Below are positions 1-6,389 of a stretch of DNA of 11,402 nucleotides, in pieces. A program made the position numbers and the translations under genes. The notes under the pieces are model-generated. The model worked only from the letters and a program-made list of their open reading frames with translations. It had not been told where the DNA came from and did not search any database. The DNA is from Lutibacillus sp052034115 (GTDB lineage Bacteria; Actinomycetota; Actinomycetes; Actinomycetales; Dermatophilaceae): positions 1 through 11,402 of the forward strand of contig JBPOIZ010000050.1 of the NCBI GenBank assembly GCA_052034115.1. The letters run 5' to 3'. Every line of letters starts with the position of its first letter. The stretch's first letter is position 1.

Positions 1-41
1 CCGATGTACTCGGTCCGGCGCGGCTCGTCGAGGGGGTTCAC
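1..41 (-). CDS. Possible 5' end of a divergent gene (partial, runs off the left edge)
   Basis: On the minus strand a GTG at 41-39 opens a frame reading MNPLDEPRRTEYIG up to the window edge. It has no stop and its residues look like ordinary protein. The frame stays open upstream, so a second GTG at 71-69 is an alternative start. A hexamer CAGAAT (49-54, minus strand) sits 7 nt before the inner GTG, similar to the leaderless-type promoters elsewhere in this window, and no Shine-Dalgarno is seen. Only 13 codons are visible, so family and function cannot be named. It may be a chance open frame. Confidence 0.25.
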   Translation of the reverse strand, partial: MNPLDEPRRTEYI

Positions 42-71
42 GCCGACGATTCTGCCCGTTGGGGGCCGCAC

Positions 72-77
72 TAGAGT
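72..77 (+). promoter_or_regulatory. -10 hexamer of a leaderless-type promoter for the GNAT gene
   Basis: TAGAGT fits the actinobacterial -10 pattern TANNNT. Exactly six bases separate it from the GTG at 84, so transcription would start on the first base of the start codon. No Shine-Dalgarno precedes this GTG, which fits a leaderless mRNA. The -35 region (about 49-55) is weak. Confidence 0.5.
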
Positions 78-83
78 GGCGTC

Positions 84-1013
84 GTGGACGCTGAGGTCAC
101 TTCGGAGCTGGTCCGATCAGCGGGCGCCGCTGCGGCGGCCGCTGCGGATCGGGCCGGGGTGCAGGTCCGCAGCATCGGCAGCCCGGAGGAGACCGAGGAG
201 GCCGCCGCCCTCATCTGCGAGGTCTGGCACGTGCCGCCGGACGGTTGCATCGTCGACGCCAACACCATGGTGGCCCTGGCACACTCGGGCAACTACGTGG
301 CTGCGGCCTACTCCGGACGGCCCCACCCGTCGGGTCACGGTGCCCAGGCCGCGGCCAGCGAGGCCCTGAACCGCACAGCGGGCCGCGCGGACATGATCGG
401 CGCGGCTCTCGGGTGGTTCGCCGCCGAGCAGGGCCGCCGGCCGGGTCAGGTCCTGCACTCGCACATCGCGGGGGTCCGTCCCGGGCTGGCCTCCAAGGGG
501 GTCGGGTACGCACTCAAGCTGGATCAGCGGCGCTGGTGCCTCGAACGTGGTGTCGAGTTGGTGACCTGGACCTTCGACCCGCTCGTGGCCCGCAACGCGC
601 ACTTCAACATCGCCCGACTCGGGGTCCGGATCGCGTCCTACCGGGTCAACCAGTACGGCACGATGCGCGACGGCCTCAACGCCGGCCAACAAAGCGACCG
701 GATCGTGTGCGCCTGGGACATCACCGCAGCCGTCGGTGGCCGGGCTCCGGCCGACCTGCCGGACGCCCCGTTCGTCCTCGCGTCCGAGCCGGACGGCGGC
801 CCGTCGACCGTGCGGCTCCCATCGGCGGGCCACAGCACGTGCCGAGTCGCCATACCCGCCGACGCCGAGGCCTTGACCCGGGCCGATCCCGACGCGCACA
901 GCCGCTGGCGGCTCGCCGTGCGGGCCGCCTTCACCGAGCTGCTCGACACCGGATGGTCGGTCATCGGGTTCGACGGCCCCGCCGCTCACTACGTCTTCGG
1001 GAGGACCTCATGA
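84..1013 (+). CDS. GNAT superfamily acyltransferase, COG3375 type, partner of the racemase
   Basis: Predicted cytoplasmic GNAT acyltransferase of 309 aa. The family signature is clear: LHSHIAGVRPG at 124-134, acyl-CoA loop SKGVG at 137-141 followed by ALKLDQRRW, WTFDPLVARNAHFN at 162-175, and NQYGTMRDGLNAG at 189-201. In the N-acylamino acid racemase pathway (shown in Geobacillus) such a GNAT succinylates D-amino acids; the same role is inferred here from the overlapping racemase gene. Oddities: the residue three before the first Gly of the CoA loop is Ala136 instead of the usual Arg/Gln; about 25 extra residues (roughly 79-104) sit before the core strand; and about 80 C-terminal residues (from about 230) look poorly conserved. 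The GTG start is preferred because it follows a -10 hexamer at leaderless distance. The stop overlaps the next start as ATGA. Substrate and acyl donor are inferred. Confidence 0.85.
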   Translation: MDAEVTSELVRSAGAAAAAAADRAGVQVRSIGSPEETEEAAALICEVWHVPPDGCIVDANTMVALAHSGNYVAAAYSGRPHPSGHGAQAAASEALNRTAGRADMIGAALGWFAAEQGRRPGQVLHSHIAGVRPGLASKGVGYALKLDQRRWCLERGVELVTWTFDPLVARNAHFNIARLGVRIASYRVNQYGTMRDGLNAGQQSDRIVCAWDITAAVGGRAPADLPDAPFVLASEPDGGPSTVRLPSAGHSTCRVAIPADAEALTRADPDAHSRWRLAVRAAFTELLDTGWSVIGFDGPAAHYVFGRTS

Positions 1014-2125
1014 GACTGCTCGGTATGACGGTGCACCGGCTCGAGCTGCCGCTGGTCAGCCCGTTCACGACCTCGTTCGGCACGGAGACGGTCCGAGATG
1101 TCGCCATCCTCGAGGTCCGCGCCGACGTCGACGGCGCCGAAGTCACCGGCTGGGGGGAGTGCGTGGCCAGCACCGAGCCGCTGTACTCGAGCGAGTATGT
1201 CGACTCCGCCGTCGAGGTCATGGGCCGCTGGCTGGTGCCGGCGCTGCGGGCCGTCGACGACCTCGCGCCGGAGGCCGCCGCGGAGGCGATGCGGCACATC
1301 ACCGGCCACCGGATGGCCAAGGCCGCCGTGGAGATGGCAGTGCTCGATGCGCACCTGCGGGCGCGCGGTGAGTCGTTCGCGGCATACCTCGGGGTCACCC
1401 GCACCCACATCCCCTCGGGCGTCTCGGTCGGCATCCACGACGATGCCGAGGCCACCGTGCGGGCGGTGGGTGGCTATCTCGACGCGGGATACGCGCGGAT
1501 CAAGCTGAAGATCCGTCCCGGCTGGGACGTCCAGCCCGTGCACGCGGTGCGCGCCGCCTTCGGTGATGACGTGCCGTTGCAGGTCGACGCGAACGCCGCC
1601 TACACCCTCGCCGACGTCGGCGCGCTGCGCCGGCTCGACGAGTTCGGCCTGCTGCTTATCGAACAGCCCCTTGCCGAAGAGGACCTGCGCCAGCACGCCG
1701 AACTCGCCGCCGCCGTGACGACACCGATCTGCCTGGACGAATCGGTGGTCTCGGCTGCGGCGGCCGCGGACGCCATCACCTTGGGCGCGTGCTCGGTGAT
1801 CAACATCAAGCCCGGTCGGGTCGGCGGCTACCTCGAAGCCCGCCGGATCCACGACCTGGCCCGCGCCCACGGGGTCGCCGTGTGGTGCGGCGGGATGCTC
1901 GAGACGGGTGTCGGACGCGCGGCCAATGCGGCCTTGGCCGGTATGCCGGGATTCGTCCTGCCCGGCGACGTATCGGGGTCGGACCGGTTCTACGCCACCG
2001 ACATCACCGAGCCGATCGTCATGACGGACGGGCAGGTCGCCGTGCCTGGCACCCCGGGAATCAGCCGCGAGCCGATCCCGGAGCTCCTCGACCGGTTCCG
2101 GGTGGCGCCGCCGCGACCGCTCTGA
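1010..2125 (+). CDS. N-succinylamino acid racemase / o-succinylbenzoate synthase (enolase superfamily)
   Basis: Enolase-superfamily enzyme of 371 aa with the capping domain (about 1-125) and the barrel. Catalytic residues are complete: K165-x-K167 (IKLKI), metal ligands D193 (QVDAN), E218 (LIEQPL) and D243 (CLDES), and the opposite base K267 (NIKPG), then CGGMLETG at 293-300. From memory of Amycolatopsis NSAR/OSBS (K163, D189, E214, D239, K263), all are shifted by exactly four. R270 then matches Arg266, a second-shell residue linked to racemase activity. The enzyme interconverts D- and L-N-succinylamino acids and may also make o-succinylbenzoate for menaquinone. The coupled GNAT gene and absence of men genes favour racemization, so menC is not assigned. 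The ATG overlaps the GNAT stop and has a strong GGGAGG at 999-1004. A short direct repeat spans its stop codon. Confidence 0.9.
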   Translation: MRLLGMTVHRLELPLVSPFTTSFGTETVRDVAILEVRADVDGAEVTGWGECVASTEPLYSSEYVDSAVEVMGRWLVPALRAVDDLAPEAAAEAMRHITGHRMAKAAVEMAVLDAHLRARGESFAAYLGVTRTHIPSGVSVGIHDDAEATVRAVGGYLDAGYARIKLKIRPGWDVQPVHAVRAAFGDDVPLQVDANAAYTLADVGALRRLDEFGLLLIEQPLAEEDLRQHAELAAAVTTPICLDESVVSAAAAADAITLGACSVINIKPGRVGGYLEARRIHDLARAHGVAVWCGGMLETGVGRAANAALAGMPGFVLPGDVSGSDRFYATDITEPIVMTDGQVAVPGTPGISREPIPELLDRFRVAPPRPL

Positions 2126-2163
2126 GCAGGGCCCGGTCTGCCGCGACCGTTCTGAGCAGGGCC
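2110..2163 (+). repeat. Two near-identical 24-bp direct repeats across the racemase stop codon
   Basis: Copy one is 2110-2133 and copy two is 2140-2163, a period of 30 bp with one mismatch (C2120 against T2150). Copy one carries the last codons and the TGA (2123-2125) of the racemase; copy two repeats them, TGA included, downstream. It looks like a recent local duplication or slippage event. A frameshift or readthrough past the first stop in phase would meet the second stop ten codons later. Confidence 0.85.
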
Positions 2164-2190
2164 GACGTCCGGCGCACCGCCATACCCGAG

Positions 2191-2196
2191 TAGGCT
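2191..2196 (+). promoter_or_regulatory. Candidate -10 element (TAGGCT) for the CBS-permease operon
   Basis: TAGGCT lies 79 bp upstream of the CBS gene start, within the 150-bp gap after the racemase, and fits TANNNT. Transcription would begin near 2203 and give a leader of about 73 nt that includes the hairpin at 2230-2253. No convincing -35 box is seen. Confidence 0.3.
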
Positions 2197-2229
2197 GGAG
2201 ACACTGGCGAGCCGGGAAGTCTGGTCGGC

Positions 2230-2253
2230 GTCGCGGGTTCGCGTGCCCGCGAC
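2230..2253 (+). promoter_or_regulatory. Perfect 8-bp-arm hairpin in the leader of the CBS-permease operon
   Basis: Arms GTCGCGGG (2230-2237) and CCCGCGAC (2246-2253) are exact reverse complements around an 8-nt loop. The structure ends 11 bases before the AGGAG ribosome site (2265-2269). It could be a late terminator for the GNAT-racemase unit (no U-tract follows), a leader structure, or a DNA operator. The sequence cannot decide among these. Confidence 0.5.
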
Positions 2254-2275
2254 ACCTCGACCCCAGGAGTCACCC

Positions 2276-2842
2276 ATGAGAGCCGCCGACCTCGCCGAAG
2301 CCGTCCCCACCGTCTCCCGGACGACGACGGGCGCGCAGGCCGCGCGCATCGTCGCCGAGTATCGCCTCTCCGGGCTCGTCGTCGTCGACGCCGATGCGGA
2401 CCCCATCGCGGTCATCCCGGGCAGCCAGATCCTGCGGATGGCCCTGCCGAGGTACGTCGTCGAGGACCCCAAGCTGTCGCACACCTTCGACGAGCAGGCC
2501 GCGGACCGGCTCTGTGCCCGGCTCAACGACTCGACCATCGGCTCGCTCCTCGAGGCCGAGACACTGACGCCCTATGAGCCCCGCTCGGTCCGCCCCGACG
2601 ACACCCTGATCGAGGTCGCCTCGGTCATGGCCCAGGGCCGACAGCCCCTGATCGTGTGCCGGACCGCATCCGGGCAGTATGTCGGGGCGATCACCATGTC
2701 TCGGGTCCTGGCGGCCATCGCGGTGGCGGCCGGGCAGGACTCGCCCCTCATCCGACGCCGACTCGATCGAGATGTGGCCCAGCGGGGCGAGCCTTGGCCA
2801 CTGAGAGAGGGATCTGCCGAGCAGAGCGGGCCGACCTCGTGA
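2276..2842 (+). CDS. Tandem CBS-domain protein, probable regulator of the downstream permease
   Basis: Soluble 188-aa protein with two CBS repeats: one at about 9-60 (PTVSRTTTGAQAARIVAEY, then SGLVVVDADADPIAVI), the other at about 101-150 (SVRPDDTLIEVASVMAQ, then PLIVCRTASGQYVGAITMSRVL). Residues 60-100 form a linker, and the tail from about 155 is charged. Paired CBS repeats form a Bateman module that binds adenine nucleotides, and such proteins often gate transporters or enzymes. Its stop overlaps the permease GTG as GTGA, so translational coupling and a partner role are inferred. ATG 2276 is chosen because AGGAG (2265-2269) lies six bases upstream; an in-frame GTG at 2243 lies inside the leader hairpin loop and lacks a ribosome site. 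Nucleotide specificity cannot be read from the sequence. Confidence 0.85.
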   Translation: MRAADLAEAVPTVSRTTTGAQAARIVAEYRLSGLVVVDADADPIAVIPGSQILRMALPRYVVEDPKLSHTFDEQAADRLCARLNDSTIGSLLEAETLTPYEPRSVRPDDTLIEVASVMAQGRQPLIVCRTASGQYVGAITMSRVLAAIAVAAGQDSPLIRRRLDRDVAQRGEPWPLREGSAEQSGPTS

Positions 2843-4143
2843 GCGGGACCGGGATCGCCGCCATCGTGGTCTTCGTGGCCGCCTACGTCCTGATCGCCAC
2901 CGAGCGATTCAACCGGGCGATCGTCGCCCTCACCGGCGCAGCGGCCATGGTCGCCATCGGGGCCACCCGCGGCCACCAGATGTTCTTCTCCGAGCGGACA
3001 GGGGTGGACTGGAACGTCGTCTTCCTGCTCTTCGGGATGATGATTCTCGTCGGCGTGCTCAAGACGACAGGGGTCTTCGAGTTCCTCGCCATCTGGGCGG
3101 CGCAGCGCGCCAAAGCCCGACCGTTCCGGATGATGGTCATGCTCGTCGTCATCACCGCGGTCGCTTCGGCACTCCTTGACAACGTCACCACGGTGCTGCT
3201 CGTCGCGCCGGTCACCCTATTGCTTTGTGATCGCCTCGGCGTCGCCCCCGTGCCCTTCCTCCTCGCCGAGGTGATGGCCAGCAACATCGGGGGTGCGGCC
3301 ACGCTCATCGGGGACCCGCCGAACATCATCATAGCCAGCCGTGCCGGGCTGAGCTTCGACGACTTCCTCGTCCATATCGCGCCGCTTGTCGTGGTCGTCC
3401 TCCTGCCCGTCTTCATCCTGTTGTGCTGGCTGTTCTGGGGTCGTTCGATGACGTATGACGCCGATCGTGCCGAGGAGGTCATGCGACTTCGGCGTGGCGA
3501 GGCGATCACCGACCCGCAGCTCCTTCGCCGGATGGGGGTCATCTTGGCCCTGGTCCTGATCGGCTTCGTCACCCACTCCTTGACGCATCTCGAACCATCC
3601 CTCATCGCGTTGCTGGGGGCCGGCGCGGCGATCTTGTCCTCGCGGTTGCCGTCGTCGGTCTACCTCGAAGACGTTGAGTGGGAGACCTTGCTCTTCTTCG
3701 CCGGCCTCTTCGTCATGGTCGGCACCCTTGTCCATCAGGGGGTCATCGGCGAGCTCGCCGCTGCGGTGACCACGGCGCTACAGGACAACTACGCAGCCGG
3801 CGCGCAGGTCGTTCTCGGTGGCTCGGCCGTGTTGTCGGGCATCGTCGACAACATTCCGTATGTCGCCACGATGTCACCGCTCGTGCTGGACCTCGTCGGC
3901 CCAGCCGAGGGCATCGCGCCCGGCCCGGAGTCGCTGTGGTGGGCGCTCGCGCTCGGCGCCGATCTCGGCGGCAACGCAACGGCGATCGGGGCCTCGGCCA
4001 ACGTCGTGGTCACCGGCATCGCCAAGCGCAACGGGCACCCGATCTCGTTCTGGACCTTCACGAAGTACGGCGTGGTCGTCACCGCAGTGACGATCGCGCT
4101 GTCCTCGCCCTATCTCTACCTGCGGTATGTCCTCTGGGCGTGA
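2839..4143 (+). CDS. ArsB/OCA2-type ion transporter superfamily permease
   Basis: Integral membrane protein of 434 aa with about ten or more hydrophobic segments. It shows the inverted repeat of the ion transporter superfamily: DNVTTVLLVAPVT at 114-126 with SNIGGAATLIGDPPN at 148-162 in the first half, and DNIPY at 337-341 with GADLGGNATAIGASANVV at 373-390 in the second. The DNVTT and GDPPN hairpins form the substrate and Na+/H+ sites in SLC13 relatives. A charged cytoplasmic loop (about 201-232) separates the halves. It most resembles the ArsB/OCA2 branch (TC 2.A.45), but the substrate could be arsenite, an anion, a dicarboxylate or a cation; no ars genes are nearby, so arsB is not assigned. 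The GTG start overlaps the CBS gene stop, and no strong Shine-Dalgarno is visible, which fits coupling. Its stop is one base from the convergent ATP-grasp stop. Confidence 0.85.
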   Translation: MSGTGIAAIVVFVAAYVLIATERFNRAIVALTGAAAMVAIGATRGHQMFFSERTGVDWNVVFLLFGMMILVGVLKTTGVFEFLAIWAAQRAKARPFRMMVMLVVITAVASALLDNVTTVLLVAPVTLLLCDRLGVAPVPFLLAEVMASNIGGAATLIGDPPNIIIASRAGLSFDDFLVHIAPLVVVVLLPVFILLCWLFWGRSMTYDADRAEEVMRLRRGEAITDPQLLRRMGVILALVLIGFVTHSLTHLEPSLIALLGAGAAILSSRLPSSVYLEDVEWETLLFFAGLFVMVGTLVHQGVIGELAAAVTTALQDNYAAGAQVVLGGSAVLSGIVDNIPYVATMSPLVLDLVGPAEGIAPGPESLWWALALGADLGGNATAIGASANVVVTGIAKRNGHPISFWTFTKYGVVVTAVTIALSSPYLYLRYVLWA

Positions 4144-4144
4144 G

Positions 4145-5410
4145 TCAGGCGGGCGAGTAGGCCGACCGGTTGTGGTCGCGCGCCCAGATCCCGGTCAGAC
4201 CGCGGAAGTGGGCGATGAACTGGTCCTGCTCGTGCGCGGGATAGGTGGCCCGGACCACGTTGACCAGCAGGTCGTCGAAGTCGGGGCCGCACACCCAGTC
4301 GAGCACTCGCTCGTCGAGGGTGCTCAGGTGCCGCGCCACGAAGTCGCCATACCGGTCGGCGTCGAAGTAGCGGTCGGCGAGCGCGAGGTAGCCGGCGAGC
4401 TTGTCGTCATAGGAGCGATCCGGGTCATCGGCGATGGCGAAGTAGGTCGAGGTCTGCAGGTCGACGTGACCAGGGCGGCCGGTGACCAGGGCGAACACCG
4501 ACCACTTGACCAGCGCGGTGATGGCCCACGGGAAGTAGTAGTGCAGCGAGGTCAGGGCCACGTCCGGGCAGGCATTGGCGTAGTCGATGGGGTAGACGTC
4601 GTCGCCCTTGACGAGCATCTCGGCGGAGTTGAACTCCCACTTGAAGAAGGCGTTGACGATCCGGGAGATCGCCCGGGCTTGCTCGCCGGCCTTGGGTGAG
4701 AGGAAGTCGTGGCTCACGTGGTAGCGGGAATGCATCGGTTTCTCGGGCCGGAAATCCATGACCATGGTCTCGGCCCCGATCGACAGGGCCCGCGCGAACG
4801 AGTCGTAGTCGATCGTCGACTGCAGGTGCATGAGCATCTGCCCCGACTCGTCATACGCGCGGTGCAGGGCGGTCGAGTCGTCGACGCGGGAGACCCCGCG
4901 CCAGCCGCCGCCGTCGAAGGGCTTCATGTAGAGCGGGTAGCCGAGTTGGTCGGCCAGTGCGTCGAGGTCGAAGGACCGGTTGTACTTCGCTGAGGTGTAG
5001 GCCCATCGGTCGTTGTCGACCGGGTTCTTGTAGGGCACCAGGATCGTCTCGGGAATGTGCAGGCCCAGCCGCAGCATCGCGCAGTAGGCGCTGTGCTTCT
5101 CCATCGACTGGAAGGTGAAGGGGGAGTTGAGCAGGTAGGTGTCGTGCGTCAGCGCGGCCTTCTTGAGCCACTCCCGTGGGTGGTAGTACCAGTAGGCCAG
5201 CCGGTCGATGACCAGCCCGGGCCGCACCGGGTCACCGAGGTGGAACGGCTCGATGGTCAGCCGCTCGGCCGTCACGGTGTGCTCGGTGCCCTTGACCCGG
5301 ATCGGGTCGACCATCCCGAGGATGGTCTCGAACGCGCGCGGCCAGTCTTCCTCGGCCCCGAGGAGCAGGCCGATGAGGTGGCTCGTCGAACGTTTCGGGG
5401 CCTTGGGCAT
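4145..5410 (-). CDS. ATP-grasp family ligase, substrate unknown
   Basis: Predicted soluble 421-aa ATP-grasp protein. Visible signs: YPLYMKPFDGGGWRGVSRV at 158-176 (ATP-contacting K163 and a flexible glycine loop), a strand AETMVMDF at 213-220, and a C-terminal metal-site segment FNSAEML (260-266, E264) with DVYPIDYANACPD (271-283, D276 and N279), where D-x-x-N replaces the usual E-x-N. ATP-grasp ligases join a carboxylate to an amine or thiol through an acylphosphate. Residues 1-100 show no motif I recognise, and 320-421 form a helical-looking tail. ATG 5410 has GGAGG (5416-5420, minus strand) five bases upstream. It lies 115 bp behind the esterase gene on the same strand, so the two may share a transcript. 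Peptide, amino-acid and sugar-linked products are all possible; RimK or glutathione synthase identity is not supported. Confidence 0.75.
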   Translation of the reverse strand: MPKAPKRSTSHLIGLLLGAEEDWPRAFETILGMVDPIRVKGTEHTVTAERLTIEPFHLGDPVRPGLVIDRLAYWYYHPREWLKKAALTHDTYLLNSPFTFQSMEKHSAYCAMLRLGLHIPETILVPYKNPVDNDRWAYTSAKYNRSFDLDALADQLGYPLYMKPFDGGGWRGVSRVDDSTALHRAYDESGQMLMHLQSTIDYDSFARALSIGAETMVMDFRPEKPMHSRYHVSHDFLSPKAGEQARAISRIVNAFFKWEFNSAEMLVKGDDVYPIDYANACPDVALTSLHYYFPWAITALVKWSVFALVTGRPGHVDLQTSTYFAIADDPDRSYDDKLAGYLALADRYFDADRYGDFVARHLSTLDERVLDWVCGPDFDDLLVNVVRATYPAHEQDQFIAHFRGLTGIWARDHNRSAYSPA

Positions 5411-5525
5411 GAGGACCTCCGCTGGGTGCGCTATCGGTGGCGGAACGGACGGTACGTGACGCTAGCGCGTCCGCCGGTATGACGGCAGCCCCTTCGGCGC
5501 CGGTTGGCGCAGCAGTGGGCTCGGC
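5411..5525 (-). other. Spacer between esterase and ATP-grasp genes with two small hairpins
   Basis: Two short perfect stems are present: GACGC-TAGC-GCGTC at 5458-5471 and GCGCC-GGTT-GGCGC at 5497-5510. Neither is followed by a T-run on the minus strand. A TAGCGT on the minus strand (5459-5464) could be a -10 for the ATP-grasp gene. The spacer may hold an internal promoter, an attenuator or nothing of note. Confidence 0.35.
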
Positions 5526-6269
5526 TCAGCAGAACCGCTGCAGGTGGTGGGCGGTTTGACGCTGCCACCACGGCCAGTCGTGGCTTGCGTCGTCGCCCCA
5601 CTCGTCGAGCTCGCACCAGATGCCCTTGGCCTGGAGGCGGCCGGCGATCTCCCGGGTCGTCGGCAGGCAGGTCGTCTCCTGCTCGAACGGGCCGCGGCCG
5701 ACGGTGAGCACGAGATGGAGCCGACTGCGCAGCCAGTCCAGGTGTGGCCCGTGCAGATCCGGCACGTAGGCCATCGGGTTGTGGACGTAGGCGGCGAACC
5801 CGGCATGACCCCACGTGTTCCACAGCGTGGGGTCGTAGGCGCCGGAGACGCAGATGGCGGTGGGGAACAGGTCGGCGCGGCGCAACGCGAAGTGCAGGGC
5901 ATGGAACCCGCCCAGGCTGCAGCCGGTCGCCAGCAGATCGGCGCCGCCCGGCGAGTCGTCGCGGACGAACGGGACGACGCGCTGGCTGATCCACGCCTCG
6001 TAGACGTCGTGCTGCTGAGCCCGGCTCTCGTGGTCGACGGCCTTGTTGCTCCACGAGCGGTGGTCGAAGGAGTCGACGCAGTAGAGCTTGACCCGACCGG
6101 CATCGACCAACCAGCCGAGGGCGTCGAGCATTCCCCGGTCGGCGTAGTCGTGGGCTCGGCCGCCGCTGGTGGGGAACACGACGACGGGTCGGCCCCAATG
6201 GCCGTAGCGGATGACTGAGAGCGGCCGATCCAGGCCCGGGGCATCAAGTGTGGTCTCGTATCGGTCCAT
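5526..6269 (-). CDS. Esterase-like alpha/beta hydrolase
   Basis: Predicted 247-aa alpha/beta hydrolase resembling the COG4947 / putative esterase (esterase D-like) group. Nucleophile elbow GCSLGG at 116-121 (S118), N-terminal strand RPVVVFPTSGG at 27-37 (oxyanion region), strand KLYCVDSFDHRSW at 61-73, and probable catalytic His230 in DDASHDWPWW near the C-terminus. The acidic triad member is not certain. No signal peptide is seen, so a cytoplasmic serine esterase, thioesterase or acyltransferase is expected. The chosen start (ATG 6267-6269) begins at conserved-looking MDRYETTL and lies just behind a TACGCT hexamer; an in-frame ATG at 6338 would add 23 unconvincing residues. It is the first gene of a probable pair with the ATP-grasp ligase, suggesting that one makes and the other trims or releases the same compound. 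Substrate unknown. Confidence 0.8.
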   Translation of the reverse strand: MDRYETTLDAPGLDRPLSVIRYGHWGRPVVVFPTSGGRAHDYADRGMLDALGWLVDAGRVKLYCVDSFDHRSWSNKAVDHESRAQQHDVYEAWISQRVVPFVRDDSPGGADLLATGCSLGGFHALHFALRRADLFPTAICVSGAYDPTLWNTWGHAGFAAYVHNPMAYVPDLHGPHLDWLRSRLHLVLTVGRGPFEQETTCLPTTREIAGRLQAKGIWCELDEWGDDASHDWPWWQRQTAHHLQRFC

Positions 6270-6278
6270 GACCCGATG

Positions 6279-6284
6279 AGCGTA
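6279..6284 (-). promoter_or_regulatory. Candidate -10 element (TACGCT) for the esterase gene
   Basis: On the minus strand TACGCT fits TANNNT and lies nine bases before the ATG at 6269, giving a leader of only about three bases. No Shine-Dalgarno precedes the ATG. The -35 region is weak. If real, it excludes the longer start at 6338. Confidence 0.35.
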
Positions 6285-6389
6285 TGTCGGTGCGGGCGCC
6301 GACCACCTGGGCCACTGGGCCCGGGTGGGGATCGCCATACCTGCGTGTCGCTCACCGAAGTGCGGGAGTTGGTCGGCTACACAAGAGGT

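Noticed and set aside
117..989. Long minus-strand open frame opposite the GNAT gene
   Set aside because: Its translation is Arg/Gly/Val-rich without a recognisable domain, and it lies opposite a gene with clear family motifs. High GC leaves antisense frames open.
245..1009. Upstream in-frame extension of the racemase within the GNAT gene
   Set aside because: The extra 255 codons are Arg/Pro-rich shadow sequence. The ATG at 1010 has a strong ribosome site and the enolase-family N-terminus starts there.
989..1870. Open frame opposite the racemase
   Set aside because: Composition is typical of an antisense shadow and no motif is present.
2656..2838. Upstream extension of the permease inside the CBS gene
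   Set aside because: The translated segment is out-of-frame CBS sequence; the first membrane segment begins right after GTG 2839.
4127..4699. Plus-strand frame opposite the ATP-grasp gene
   Set aside because: Val/Gly/Asp-rich mirror translation with no family signature.
6270..6338. 23-residue N-terminal extension of the esterase
   Set aside because: The extra residues are not conserved-looking, lack a good ribosome site, and the candidate -10 TACGCT lies within them.
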